Source: Thalassococcus sp. S3
GTDB taxonomy: Bacteria > Pseudomonadota > Alphaproteobacteria > Rhodobacterales > Rhodobacteraceae
Assembly: GCF_004216475.1 (NCBI RefSeq)
Contig: NZ_CP022303.1
Span: 4,523,001 to 4,587,000, forward strand
DNA: 64,000 nucleotides
Direction of reading: 5' to 3'
Shown in pieces: positions 7,666 to 15,863 of this stretch. Numbering within the stretch: the stretch's first letter is position 1; every line of letters begins with the position of its first letter. The notes beneath the pieces are model-generated. The model had not been told where the DNA came from, did not search any database, and saw only the letters and a list, made by a program, of their open reading frames with translations. The translations under genes and the position numbers were made by a program.

Positions 7666-9849
7666 ATGAAGCACGCCAATCTCCAACCTGACGTGGCGCG
7701 TGGCTGGACCGCATCCAGCGCGTTCTGGATGCGGTCGGCGGGATTTCCGCTGGCCTGGCTGGAAACCTGCGCCTGTCCGGTTGACCATCGGGATGAAGAC
7801 GCGTTGCGGGCATGGTTCACTCAGGATCGGATTGACCGGATCTCTGACTTCGTGGCCTTCTCGCGCGATCCGCTTGTGGCGGAGGCCATCGGGCTCTCGA
7901 ACCCGGATGCGCTTGACCGGATACGACGTTTGGCAGAGAGCGATCCCGGCAAGATCAACAGTCGCAACCGACAGCGACTGCGGCTGTACTGGATGTATAT
8001 GCAACAGCTTTGCGTCAAGAACGATACGTGTTCGTTCTTTGGCCCGATGAGCTGGGGCCGGATCGCAGCAGATGACGACGCCGATCGTTTCGACGTCGCG
8101 GACGCTATGCCCGATGCTGGCCGGCGCATCTTTGTCGAGCATTGGTTCGTGCAACGGATCGCCGATCAAATCTACTCAGACCCATCGGTGCAGGCGGCCT
8201 TGCCCGTTCGGATAAACAGCGGTGTGGCGATGACAGCGGACGGTTTGATCGTGCCGGTGGATCGGCACATAGCTCTGACGCCGAAGCAACTGGAACAAAT
8301 CCGCGAGATCGCGGAGCGTCAGGACGGCGCGTCGCCTGCGCGATGGGGCAACCCACCGCCCGCTGGCTTTCTGGCGAAGATGCGCCAGAAGCGCGTGATC
8401 GAAACCGGGATCCGCGTTCCAACGGTGATCAAGTATCCCTTGCACTGGCTTGCAGATTACGTTGCCGCTCACAGTCTGAACGATTGGTCGACCCGGCTGG
8501 CGGACCTGCAGGATATCGTTGCCAGCGCAGAGGAACGGACCGGCGCCGCGCGTGCCGATCAGTTAAGTCATCTCGCAGAGACCGCCGCGAACTGGGGCGT
8601 CACGCTGGACCGGCGCGCGGGCGAGATGTATGTCGGGCGCTTTCCCACCTACCAAGACGCGCGCCGCAAGGTCGATCTGACGCTCTCGCAGACGACGATG
8701 CGGGAAATCACACGCGATCTCGCGCCACTTCTTTCGGGCTATACCCGGCTTGTCGACCGGGTCGCCACGGCACTTGACGATGCCTACGCCCGTGTCCTGG
8801 CCAGCGCGGCGACCGGCGGTGAGACAAGCTTTCTTGCCATGCTGCGCGCATTGTCCGAGGCTGGTGATCTTCTGTCGTCAGTAGTGGAAACCGAACGCAA
8901 AGAGCTGCAGCGGCTCTGGGGCACCGCCAGGCATTTCGCAAAAGCCAGGCCAGAAGGGCAGGAGCTCTCCTTCACCTCAACGAGGCTTCGGGCGTTTTTT
9001 GATCAACTCGCTACCCCGACGCGCGTGATAAAGGAGCTGCCTTGGCGATATGTGCATTCCCCCGACATCATGCTGATGGCCAGGGATGCGCGTGCCGTGG
9101 CGGCCGGAGACTTCTTGGCCGTTATCGGAGAAACCCATCCCGGTATCTTCATGGTCGGGCATCCAGTCACCGCGCCCTTCCGCCCTCCGAACTTACCGAC
9201 TGAAGCGGAGTTGGGTCGGTTTTCGCATGGCCCTACACCGGTCATGTGCGACCCGCCAGAGAGCTATCAACGCTCCAACGTGAACCTGCCGGACGCCCCG
9301 CAGCTGATGGAGATAACCCTGCCCGGCCAGACCTCAAGCCTTGCCGCGGAGAAGGTGATCCGGGCCGCGGAGTGTCGGGTTGTCCAAACAAGAACCTGTG
9401 TCGAGCTTGTGGTCCCAGACCGCAACATTCGCGTACCGCTTCTGACTGCCATGGCGGGGCATCTTCACAAGGCGATCTTCGCGCTTGCGGGTGATCTTGC
9501 GGGCGGCTCAAGGGGCGAACGGCTTCGCGTCGGAAGAGTGATATTCCGGCGTCGGCAGTGGCGGATCGAAACTGCCAGCATGCCCAAGATCGAGCGCCCG
9601 GCGGAGATGCCGGACTGTTTTGCCGCACTTTGCCACTGGCGCGAGAAGGCGGGCCTGCCACGCTTCGCCTTTGCCGTGATCCCGGGGGAGCCGAAACCTG
9701 TTTATATTGATTTCCAAAACCCGTTGGCTGTCGATGCGCTCACAAAGCTCTCCAAATCCGTGCCCGCCTTCCGCCTGTCCGAGATGCTGCCCGCGCGGGA
9801 TGATCTGCTTTTCGCCGACCCAAAGGGCGCCTTCACCGCGGAGTGTTGA
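7666..9849 (+). CDS. small LanB-like, tRNA-dependent peptide-modifying enzyme (PEARL/TglB type), 3' end replaced by IS21
   Basis: A 727-aa protein matching the lantibiotic dehydratase N-terminal (glutamylation) fold. Near residues 100-131 it has RNRQRLRLYWMYMQQLC followed by KNDTCSFFGPMSWG, the characteristic R...R/FxPFG-like region of the family. No C-terminal elimination domain is present. It is therefore either a split dehydratase or a peptide aminoacyl-tRNA ligase (PEARL), which adds an amino acid from aminoacyl-tRNA to the C-terminus of a scaffold peptide. MNIO and partner genes immediately upstream favour PEARL. The protein stops at FTAEC, where family members typically continue with an SELR-like tail. 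Its TGA (9847-9849) lies inside the IS21 terminal repeat, so the last residues were lost to the insertion. Activity of the product is uncertain. Confidence 0.75.
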   Translation: MKHANLQPDVARGWTASSAFWMRSAGFPLAWLETCACPVDHRDEDALRAWFTQDRIDRISDFVAFSRDPLVAEAIGLSNPDALDRIRRLAESDPGKINSRNRQRLRLYWMYMQQLCVKNDTCSFFGPMSWGRIAADDDADRFDVADAMPDAGRRIFVEHWFVQRIADQIYSDPSVQAALPVRINSGVAMTADGLIVPVDRHIALTPKQLEQIREIAERQDGASPARWGNPPPAGFLAKMRQKRVIETGIRVPTVIKYPLHWLADYVAAHSLNDWSTRLADLQDIVASAEERTGAARADQLSHLAETAANWGVTLDRRAGEMYVGRFPTYQDARRKVDLTLSQTTMREITRDLAPLLSGYTRLVDRVATALDDAYARVLASAATGGETSFLAMLRALSEAGDLLSSVVETERKELQRLWGTARHFAKARPEGQELSFTSTRLRAFFDQLATPTRVIKELPWRYVHSPDIMLMARDARAVAAGDFLAVIGETHPGIFMVGHPVTAPFRPPNLPTEAELGRFSHGPTPVMCDPPESYQRSNVNLPDAPQLMEITLPGQTSSLAAEKVIRAAECRVVQTRTCVELVVPDRNIRVPLLTAMAGHLHKAIFALAGDLAGGSRGERLRVGRVIFRRRQWRIETASMPKIERPAEMPDCFAALCHWREKAGLPRFAFAVIPGEPKPVYIDFQNPLAVDALTKLSKSVPAFRLSEMLPARDDLLFADPKGAFTAEC

Positions 9850-9869
9850 TTGTCACTGAGAACTGACCC
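9846..9869 (+). repeat. IS21 left terminal inverted repeat
   Basis: The 24 bases beginning TTGATTGTCACTGAG and ending CTGACCC are the exact reverse complement of 12494-12517. The TGA in this repeat is the stop codon of the LanB-like gene. Confidence 0.9.
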
Positions 9870-9879
9870 TTTGCCCCGC

Positions 9880-9903
9880 TTGATTGTCACTGAGACTTGA
9901 CCC
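9880..9903 (+). repeat. internal copy of the IS21 terminal repeat
   Basis: Same 24-base sequence as the left end with two mismatches (GAGACTTGACCC in place of GAGAACTGACCC). It is probably a second transposase-binding site, as in other IS21 elements. A degenerate counterpart lies at about 12469-12486. Confidence 0.8.
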
Positions 9904-10771
9904 ATGAGAACACACTGCGCCAACGCATTCGTTGGGGAGATTTTGAGTGATCGACATGGGATTTTTGAGTGTTATTCGACGGTGGGCATGACGTGAGAAG
10001 GTGCCAATTCGTGAGATTGCCCGGCGCACGGGCTTGTCTCGCAACACCATCAAGAAGTACCTGCGCGAAGGTGCTATAGAACCCAAGTTCAAGACGCCTC
10101 CGAGGCCGAGCAAATTGGATCCATATGCTGACCGGTTGTCAGCGTGGCTTTTGGCCCAGACACGCAAGTCTCGCAAAGAACGGCGGACGGTGAAGCAGAT
10201 GCACGCGGATCTTGTGAAGCTGGGATATGATGGCTCTTACGAACGGGTTGCGGCTTTTGCCCGTGCATGGCGTGCGGACCGGCACCGTGCTGAGCAGACG
10301 ACGGGGTGCGGCACCTACGTGCCTTTGGTGTTTCAACCTGGAGAGGCGTTCCAGTTCGATTGGAGTGAGGATTGGGCCAATATCGCAGGCGAGCGGGTCA
10401 AGCTGCAGGTCGCCCATATCAAGCTGTCGCACAGCCGAGCATTCCTGGTCCGGGCGTATCCGCTGCAAACGCACGAGATGCTGTTCGACGCCCATTGGCA
10501 TGCCTTCCGCGTCTTTGGCGGGGTGCCGGGTCGTGGGATCTACGACAATATGAAGACGGTCGTGGACCGTGTTGGCAAAGGCAAACAGCGCGATATCAAT
10601 GCACGCTTCAAAGCCATGTCCAGCCACTACGTGTTTGAGCCTGAGTTTTGCAATCCAGCTGCGGGTTGGGAGAAAGGTCAGGTTGAGAAGAATGTGCAGG
10701 ATGCGCGCAACCGCATGCGGCAGGTCATGCCGGTCTTCAAGGACCTGGCTGAGCTGAACCAGTGGTTTGAG

Positions 10772-10795
10772 GATCGTCACGCCAAAGGCGCGCTT
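10772..10795. repeat. short palindromic unit at the istA frameshift (type B)
   Basis: The stretch CGTCACGCCAAAGGCGCGC lies exactly where the istA frame breaks. A near-identical unit, CGTCGCGCCAAAGGCGCGC, is at about 11499-11517. Both have a CGCC-AAA-GGCG core. Insertion boundaries are less certain than for the istB elements. Confidence 0.5.
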
Positions 10796-11492
10796 CCAGC
10801 ACGACATCGCGCTTTGGGATGAGACACCGCACAAGGTCTTGCCTGGTTCCATCGCTGACGCATGGGAGGCTGAGAAGCCGATGCTGATGGCGCTGCCGCC
10901 TGCCTTTGACGGCTTCACAGAGCATAGCAAACGGGTGTCCCCGACATGCCTGATCACCTTCGAACGCAATCGCTATAGCGTGCCTGCCAGCTTTGCGAAC
11001 CGTCGGGTCAGCCTGCATGTCTACCCTGAGCGTTTGGTGGTCGTGGCCGAAGGGCAAACAGTTTGTGAGCACGCACGGATCATTGAGCGGTCACATCGCA
11101 AGCCCGGCAAGGTCATCTATGACTGGCGTCACTATCTGGCTGTCATCCAACGCAAACCGGGCGCGCTTCGCAACGGTGCGCCGTTCACAGAGATGCCTGT
11201 AGCCTTCCGTCAATTGCAGGATCACATGCTGTGCAAGGACGGCGGCGACCGAGAGATGGTCGACATCCTGTCATTGGTTCTTCAGCACAATGAAGAGGAT
11301 GTTTTGCGGGCAGTGGAACTGGCCCTCGAAGCAGGCGTTCCCACCAAAACGCATATCCTGAACCTGTTGCACCGATTGATCGACCGCAAACCGACAGAGC
11401 ACCCCGAGGTCGATCCACCAAAGGCGCTGGTATTGCAAACGACGCCAGAAGCAAACGTCAATCGCTATGACGGCCTGAGACGGACTGGGGAG

Positions 11493-11518
11493 AAGCGCGT
11501 CGCGCCAAAGGCGCGCGC
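11493..11518. repeat. second type B palindromic unit near the end of istA
   Basis: A GC-rich palindrome with a CGCGCC-AAA-GGCGCG core in the last codons of istA, sharing 18 of 19 bases with the unit at the upstream frameshift. It changes the expected IstA C-terminus. Confidence 0.5.
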
Positions 11519-11827
11519 ATCGTGAAACGGGGGCGTCATGACCCAGCCGGAGCCTCCATCGTCATCATGCTGCACAGCCTCAAGCTCTACGGCATGGCAA
11601 ATGCGGTCGATGATCCGGTCGCCCAGGGGGCGCCAGCGTTTGAAGCCGCAACGCCAATGCTGTCGCAATTGCTCAAGGCTGAAATCGCGGAACGCGAGGT
11701 GCGGTCCATTGCCTACCACACCAAGGTGGCGCGCTTCCCCGCATATAAAGACCTCACCGGCTTTGATTTTGCATCCGGTGAGATCAACGAGGCGACAGTG
11801 CGGCAGCTGCATCGATGCGAGTTCATC

Positions 11828-11867
11828 CATTGCCCGGCAGTCGTTTGCACAGCAAACGATGAGAGGA
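11828..11867 (-). repeat. ~40-bp palindromic insertion element, copy 1 (type A)
   Basis: An insert between IstB residues CEFI and EAAEN. It is a palindrome with arms TCGTTTGC/GCAAACGA and an outer CATTGCCCGGCAG. It is in the opposite orientation to copies 2 and 3 and shares their CTGCCGGGCAATG and CCTCTC ends. The 40-bp length shifts the frame by one. Confidence 0.85.
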
Positions 11868-12080
11868 GAAGCGGCCGAGAACGTCGTGCTAATCGGCGGC
11901 CCCGGAACAGGCAAAAGCCATACCGCTACAGCAATTGGCGTGCAGCCGATCGAACATCACAGGCGCAAGGTCCGCTTCTTCTCAACCGTGGAACTCGTCA
12001 ATGCACTGGAACAGGAGAAAGCACTCGGCAAAGCCGGGAAGATGGCTGAGATGCTCACCAAGGCTGACTTGGTCATCCTG

Positions 12081-12121
12081 CCCTCCCGGCAGATTGCTGC
12101 GCAATCGCCTGCCGGGTAATA
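12081..12121 (+). repeat. ~41-bp palindromic insertion element, copy 2 (type A)
   Basis: An insert between IstB residues LVIL and DELGYLPF. It begins CCCTCCCGGCAG, has an ATTGC/GCAAT inner stem and ends CTGCCGGGTAATA. Confidence 0.85.
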
Positions 12122-12256
12122 GACGAGCTCGGTTACCTGCCGTTCAGTGCGTCCGGCGGAGCGCTCCTCTTCCATCTGCTCAGCAAGCTCTATGAACGCA
12201 CCAGCGTGATCATCACCACCAACCTCAGCTTCTCAGAATGGGCACAGGTCTTTGGC

Positions 12257-12299
12257 CCCTCTCGGCAGATTTGCTTCGCAAATCGCCTGCCGGGCAATG
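12257..12299 (+). repeat. ~43-bp palindromic insertion element, copy 3 (type A)
   Basis: An insert between IstB residues VFG and DAKM. It begins CCCTCTCGGCAG, has the inner stem ATTTGC-TTC-GCAAAT and ends CTGCCGGGCAATG. Compensatory differences between copies keep the stem paired. Confidence 0.85.
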
Positions 12300-12493
12300 G
12301 ACGCCAAGATGACCACCGCGCTGCTCGACCGGCTCACACATCGCTGCCACATCCTGGAAACCGGAAACGACAGCTACCGCTTCAAAGCCAGTGCCAAGGC
12401 TGCAAAGAAAACAGAAAAGGAGGCCACAACATTGACCGCGTCATAAACCACAACGCATAAGCAAAGTTGGGTCAAATCTCGGCGAAAAAACCG

Positions 12494-12517
12494 GGTCAGT
12501 TCTCAGTGACAATCAAT
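12494..12517 (-). repeat. IS21 right terminal inverted repeat
   Basis: Exact reverse complement of the left end at 9846-9869. Confidence 0.9.
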
Positions 12518-12571
12518 ACCCTCAGTGACATCAGACGCGTCATCCGTGGATTCTCATTTCGGCAACGTCTG

Positions 12572-12928
12572 ATGCAGATGGTGATACAAAAGGCGCCGCG
12601 GTCTGTTTCACGCGAAGTCTTTGAAGATGCCAACTCCCATGAAAGCGAGAGCGTTGGCGGTAGTGCGTTGAAACCTCCTGTGGAGGCAACGGAGATCTAC
12701 GAAGACCTTGAGGTTTGTAGTCTGATGACTGGCGAAAACGCCGCCGGAAGCGTCACAAACCTCTGCGACCGCTCCCAATCGACCTGCGCGCCTCTTTCAC
12801 AGGCCAGGGGCAAAGTTATGTGGAGCGGCAGAAGGATCATGCGTCCTCCGACAGCCTCAGGCGCTCGTCACGCCAGAAAGCTGTTGCCGTCCACGCTTGT
12901 GCGCGACCTTAGCTGTCTGAGAACATGA
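12572..12928 (+). CDS. candidate precursor/scaffold peptide or remnant ORF (speculative)
   Basis: The 390 bases between the IS and the next gene contain one open frame in the same direction as the MNIO-LanB operon. It is 118 aa from the ATG at 12572 (a second ATG is at 12578). The N-terminal part is acidic and leader-like (SREVFEDANSHESES, then EATEIYEDLE). A Ser/Thr/Cys-rich segment follows (VCSLMTGENAAGSVTN and LCDRSQSTCAP), with three cysteines. The last ~45 residues are Arg-rich and less plausible, and they run into the 3' end of the opposite-strand oxygenase gene. There is no strong ribosome site and the IS right flank may be rearranged. No family is recognised. It is listed because a RiPP or scaffold peptide is otherwise missing from this locus. 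Confidence 0.3.
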   Translation: MQMVIQKAPRSVSREVFEDANSHESESVGGSALKPPVEATEIYEDLEVCSLMTGENAAGSVTNLCDRSQSTCAPLSQARGKVMWSGRRIMRPPTASGARHARKLLPSTLVRDLSCLRT

Positions 12929-13529
12929 GGTTGCAGGCTACCGAAATGCGCCGGCCAGGGTCACGGAACGGGTGCACCATGTGCTGGAGCCAGCTTGGGA
13001 ACAACAGCATCCTCCCTGGGCGGGGTGCGATGTACTTTCGAACCTCGAACGCGGCGCCGGGTAGGCCTACCAGAATGGCGGCAGGGCGCGGATCCAGAAA
13101 CTCGATCGCACCTTTCAGGGGCTCGTCAGTGCAATGGTCCGGCACCGCCACATAGTAGACGCCCGACCAGATACATCCCCGGTGACAATGCATCTCGTTA
13201 TAATGCATCTCGCCGTTCACGTTGGCCCAGGCTTCGATCTCGAACCCCGGGTGATCGGTTGATCCGGCCCGGCGCATCACTTCGTCCGCAAGATCCAGAA
13301 AGCGCTGCATCAGCGTGCGCACAGCCTCCTGCTCACTGCTCTGATACGTCTTCGGGGAATGCCAACCACCCACATTCGTAAAGATGCCGGGGTCTTCGAC
13401 GGCCCCGGCCTCGTCGAGGATCAGACGCTCCAGTTCCGCGTTCAACGCGGTGGCCTCGTCATCGTCGTGACGCATCAGAAAAGTCGGGAAGATCGTTTCG
13501 AACTCTGCGGTACTGACGTTCACGCTCAT
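12909..13529 (-). CDS. putative Fe(II)/2-oxoglutarate-type oxygenase (TIGR02466-like)
   Basis: A 206-aa protein resembling the small 2OG-Fe(II) oxygenase family TIGR02466. The double-stranded beta-helix core is seen as NVNGEMHYNEMHCHRGCIWSG with His114/His116, Asp146 (EFLDPR), LFPSWLQHMVHPF with His183/His186, and Arg194 (RRISVACNL) as likely co-substrate residue. An AAAGGA site lies upstream of the ATG. It sits 12 bp after the aminopeptidase gene on the same strand, so the minus-strand order is carrier protein, M24 peptidase, oxygenase. Possible roles are hydroxylation or desaturation of a carrier-bound amino acid. The substrate is unknown. Confidence 0.7.
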   Translation of the reverse strand: MSVNVSTAEFETIFPTFLMRHDDDEATALNAELERLILDEAGAVEDPGIFTNVGGWHSPKTYQSSEQEAVRTLMQRFLDLADEVMRRAGSTDHPGFEIEAWANVNGEMHYNEMHCHRGCIWSGVYYVAVPDHCTDEPLKGAIEFLDPRPAAILVGLPGAAFEVRKYIAPRPGRMLLFPSWLQHMVHPFRDPGRRISVACNLMFSDS

Positions 13530-13541
13530 GGTCCTTTCGGA

Positions 13542-15524
13542 TCAAATCGGTTGAGTTGCGGCAAGCAGCCAATCCATCGCAGTGCCCTCCAGATAGGGTT
13601 CGACCGTCTTGACGACATATTGATGATAATTGTTCAGCCAGTCGCGTTCCTGCACGTTGAGAAGCGCCGCGTCGATCAAAGCGGTGTCGAATGGTGCCGC
13701 TGTTACTGTCTCGAACCCAAGGAAAGGCACGTCGTCCAGCCCGTCTTTGTCGGCATGCGCGATCATGGTGTTCTCATGCCGGATACCAAACGCATCGCGC
13801 AGATAGGCACCCGGTTCGTTCGAGAGGACATTGCCAGCCTGAACGGGACGCGACCCGGATTGTGCGATCACAACCCGGCCTTCATGCACCGCCAGAAAAC
13901 TGCCGATCCCGTGGCCGGTGCCGTGATCGAACTGGACGCCTTCTGCCCAGACCGGTGCGCGTGCGATGCCATCGAGCTGGGCGCCGGTCGTTCCTTCGGG
14001 AAAGCGCGCCGTTGCCAGGGCAATATGCCCGCGCAAAACAGCGGTCGACAGCCGAACGGCATCCGCCGGCGGCGGACCCACGGCAATGGTGCGCGTGATA
14101 TCCGTGGTTCCGGACAGATATTGGCCGCCGCTGTCGATCAGAACGGGCTCGCCCATGGCCAGGCGCCGGCTTCCTGTTTTCGGCGGACTGTAGTGAATGA
14201 TGGCCGCATTCGGCCCTGAGCCGACGATCGGGGGAAAGCTGACACCGCGAAAGGTGGGATCCTCGGCTCGAAAGGCCGTGATCCGCTCGGCCAGCGTGTG
14301 TTCGTCGGGCAGCGCATCGGGATTGAGCGCTGACAGCCAGTGCAAGAATTTAACCACCGCCGCACCATCACGGGCAAGCGCCTCACGAAAGCCATCGCGT
14401 TCAGCCTCGGTCTTGACCTCCCGCATCTGAAGGATCGGGTCGTCCAGATGCACCGGCATGGAGCCATCACTGCCCAGAAGATCCGTAACCCAGGCAGAGA
14501 CGCGGTTTCGATCATATCCAACGGCCCGCCCGGACCGGGCAAGCTGGCCCAGCGTGTCGCCGAAATCATCATAGTCCTGGATGGTGACGGTGTTGCCCAA
14601 TTGCTGTTCTACCGCGCCCGAGAGCTTTCCACGCTCAATGAAAAGATCGGCATGGCCATCGGTGTGAAACACCGCGTAAGCCTCCGGCACCGGGGTCGTT
14701 TCGGTGTCACCGCCGCGGATGTTGAAGGTCCATGCGATGGCTTCGAGTTCGGTCACCACAAGGCTGTCGACGCCCGCAGCGGCCAGGCTCTCGCCCAGTG
14801 CCGCACGTTTGTCGTCGCTGGTACGACCGGTATACTGGATCGGGTGGGGCACCACCGCGCCGAAGGGGCGCGCAGCGCGGTCAGATCCCGACCAAAGCGC
14901 ATCAATGGGATTTTCATCAAGTGAAACCAGTGTGTGTCCACTATTGCGTTTCGCAGTGTCGATTTCGGATGGATTGTGCAGCTTCGGATCAAATCCGATC
15001 CGCGATCCCTCCGGCAGGGCGTCCTTCAGAAACGCCCAAATCGGTGGTTTCAGATGGTGGCGTGGAGTAACCGGCGTGCCATCCAGTTCCTGATCGGCTT
15101 GGATGACATAACGGCCATCGACGAAAAGCCAGGCCTCGTCCTTGCCGATCACCGCGGTTCCCGCCGATCCGCTGAAGCCTGTCAACCACTCAAGCCGACG
15201 CGCATAAAACGGCATATCACGGGAGCCATGCGCATTGCGTTGCGGAACAATGACCGCATCAACGCCCCTCTCTTCAAATCCTTTCCGCAAAGCTGCGATG
15301 CGCGCGGGATCACGCGTGATTTCGGGGCCTGCCACCGCATCCACGGCGGCCAGGACCTCAGCGCGCAGGGCATCTGGCAAATCCGAGAAAACCACATCGC
15401 ACCAGTCCGGTCGCCATTTCGCGCCGGGAACAACCGAAACGCGGTCCAGCACCGAAGCCAGGTCTTCCGTCAGTGAGGGCGGCGCATATGGAGCCAGCCG
15501 CTCAAGCAAACCTTTATCAATCAC
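13542..15524 (-). CDS. M24 family aminopeptidase P (Xaa-Pro aminopeptidase)
   Basis: A 660-aa protein with two creatinase-like N-terminal domains and a C-terminal pita-bread domain, the long three-domain APP form. Metal ligands are all visible: IDSGGQY (Asp), GTTDITRT (Asp), HGTGHGIG (His), SNEPGAY (Glu) and RHENTMI (Glu). It removes the N-terminal residue ahead of proline and is cytoplasmic (no signal peptide). It starts with GTG at 15524 behind an AGGA site. An extra ~50-residue N-terminal stretch precedes the usual start of homology (near ITRDPARIAALR). Its place between the carrier-protein gene and an oxygenase gene suggests processing of the NRPS product or self-protection, but housekeeping peptide turnover is possible. 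Confidence 0.9.
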   Translation of the reverse strand: MIDKGLLERLAPYAPPSLTEDLASVLDRVSVVPGAKWRPDWCDVVFSDLPDALRAEVLAAVDAVAGPEITRDPARIAALRKGFEERGVDAVIVPQRNAHGSRDMPFYARRLEWLTGFSGSAGTAVIGKDEAWLFVDGRYVIQADQELDGTPVTPRHHLKPPIWAFLKDALPEGSRIGFDPKLHNPSEIDTAKRNSGHTLVSLDENPIDALWSGSDRAARPFGAVVPHPIQYTGRTSDDKRAALGESLAAAGVDSLVVTELEAIAWTFNIRGGDTETTPVPEAYAVFHTDGHADLFIERGKLSGAVEQQLGNTVTIQDYDDFGDTLGQLARSGRAVGYDRNRVSAWVTDLLGSDGSMPVHLDDPILQMREVKTEAERDGFREALARDGAAVVKFLHWLSALNPDALPDEHTLAERITAFRAEDPTFRGVSFPPIVGSGPNAAIIHYSPPKTGSRRLAMGEPVLIDSGGQYLSGTTDITRTIAVGPPPADAVRLSTAVLRGHIALATARFPEGTTGAQLDGIARAPVWAEGVQFDHGTGHGIGSFLAVHEGRVVIAQSGSRPVQAGNVLSNEPGAYLRDAFGIRHENTMIAHADKDGLDDVPFLGFETVTAAPFDTALIDAALLNVQERDWLNNYHQYVVKTVEPYLEGTAMDWLLAATQPI

Positions 15525-15579
15525 ACAACCATCCTATTTCGTTCATTGTCTTGTTGGTCCTTCCGGATGGTGCCCCGGA

Positions 15580-15813
15580 TCACCCTTCGGGTGAAAGACC
15601 GCTACAGATCTCGTCAAGTTCCGGGAGTGTGCTGACAAGAATATCCTCGGTGCAGACACGAATTCCGAAATCCTCTTCCAGCCGGTTGGCCAGCATCACC
15701 GCGCTGAGTGAATTCCCGCCGAGTTCCAAAAACATCGCATCCTCGGGAAGATCCGTGATATCAAGAAGTTCCCGGGCGTACTCCCGGAGGGCGCTGGGGA
15801 TGGAGTTCGTCAT
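15580..15813 (-). CDS. free-standing acyl/peptidyl carrier protein
   Basis: A 77-aa carrier protein starting MTNSIPSALREY. It has the phosphopantetheine attachment motif LGGNSLSAVML and a typical helix pattern (YARELLDITDLPEDAMF, then EEDFGIRVCTEDIL). The start at 15813 is chosen over an upstream in-frame ATG because GGAG lies 9-10 nt before it. It must be loaded in trans, probably by one of the two adenylation domains encoded here, and offered to the free-standing condensation or oxygenase enzymes. It diverges from the methyltransferase gene, with 50 bp between the starts that must hold both promoters. Confidence 0.9.
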   Translation of the reverse strand: MTNSIPSALREYARELLDITDLPEDAMFLELGGNSLSAVMLANRLEEDFGIRVCTEDILVSTLPELDEICSGLSPEG

Positions 15814-15863
15814 AATGAACGCTCCGTGGTTCTGCGATAGGTTGAGCATAGGCATCTGCATTT

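Larger units (their letters stand above)
9956..11525 (+). pseudogene. istA: IS21 transposase IstA, broken
   Basis: A DDE integrase-type transposase. The reading frame begins MGFLSVIRRWA at 9956, hits a TGA at 9989-9991 (codon 12), then continues as PIREIARRTGLSRN (helix-turn-helix). The catalytic acidic residues are still visible in [17 protein letters not shown] and [10 protein letters not shown]. After FEDRH (10776) the frame is lost at a short CGCC-AAA-GGCG palindrome. It resumes one frame over as [19 protein letters not shown] and runs to 11525. A nonsense codon plus a frameshift mean no full IstA can be made. Confidence 0.9.
11567..12446 (+). pseudogene. istB: IS21 ATPase IstB, interrupted by three palindromic insertions
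   Basis: The AAA+ ATPase helper of IS21 transposition. Four blocks of normal IstB sequence are read in alternating frames. The first runs from the N-terminus to QLHRCEFI (frame 2). The second, EAAENVVLIGGPGTGKSH with the Walker A loop, runs to LVIL (frame 0). The third, DELGYLPFSASGGALL with Walker B, runs to EWAQVFG (frame 2). The fourth, [20 protein letters not shown], runs to the stop at 12446 (frame 0). The blocks are separated by inserts of 40, 41 and 43 bp. Removing them rejoins the protein exactly, so istB was intact until these small elements entered. Confidence 0.9.
9846..12517 (+). mobile_element. IS21-family insertion sequence, inactive
   Basis: A 2.67-kb element bounded by perfect 24-bp inverted repeats (9846-9869 and 12494-12517), with a second imperfect copy just inside the left end (9880-9903). 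Multiple terminal repeats are usual for IS21. It contains istA and istB in the standard order, both disrupted. No target duplication is evident: the left flank ends GGAGTG and the right flank begins TACCCTC. The insertion may therefore be old or have been followed by a deletion, and the sequence to the right need not be the original neighbour of the LanB gene. Confidence 0.9.

Noticed and set aside
7309..8169. 286-aa open frame antisense to the MNIO-partner/LanB junction
   Set aside because: Shadow ORF of GC-rich coding sequence; the sense proteins are recognisable.
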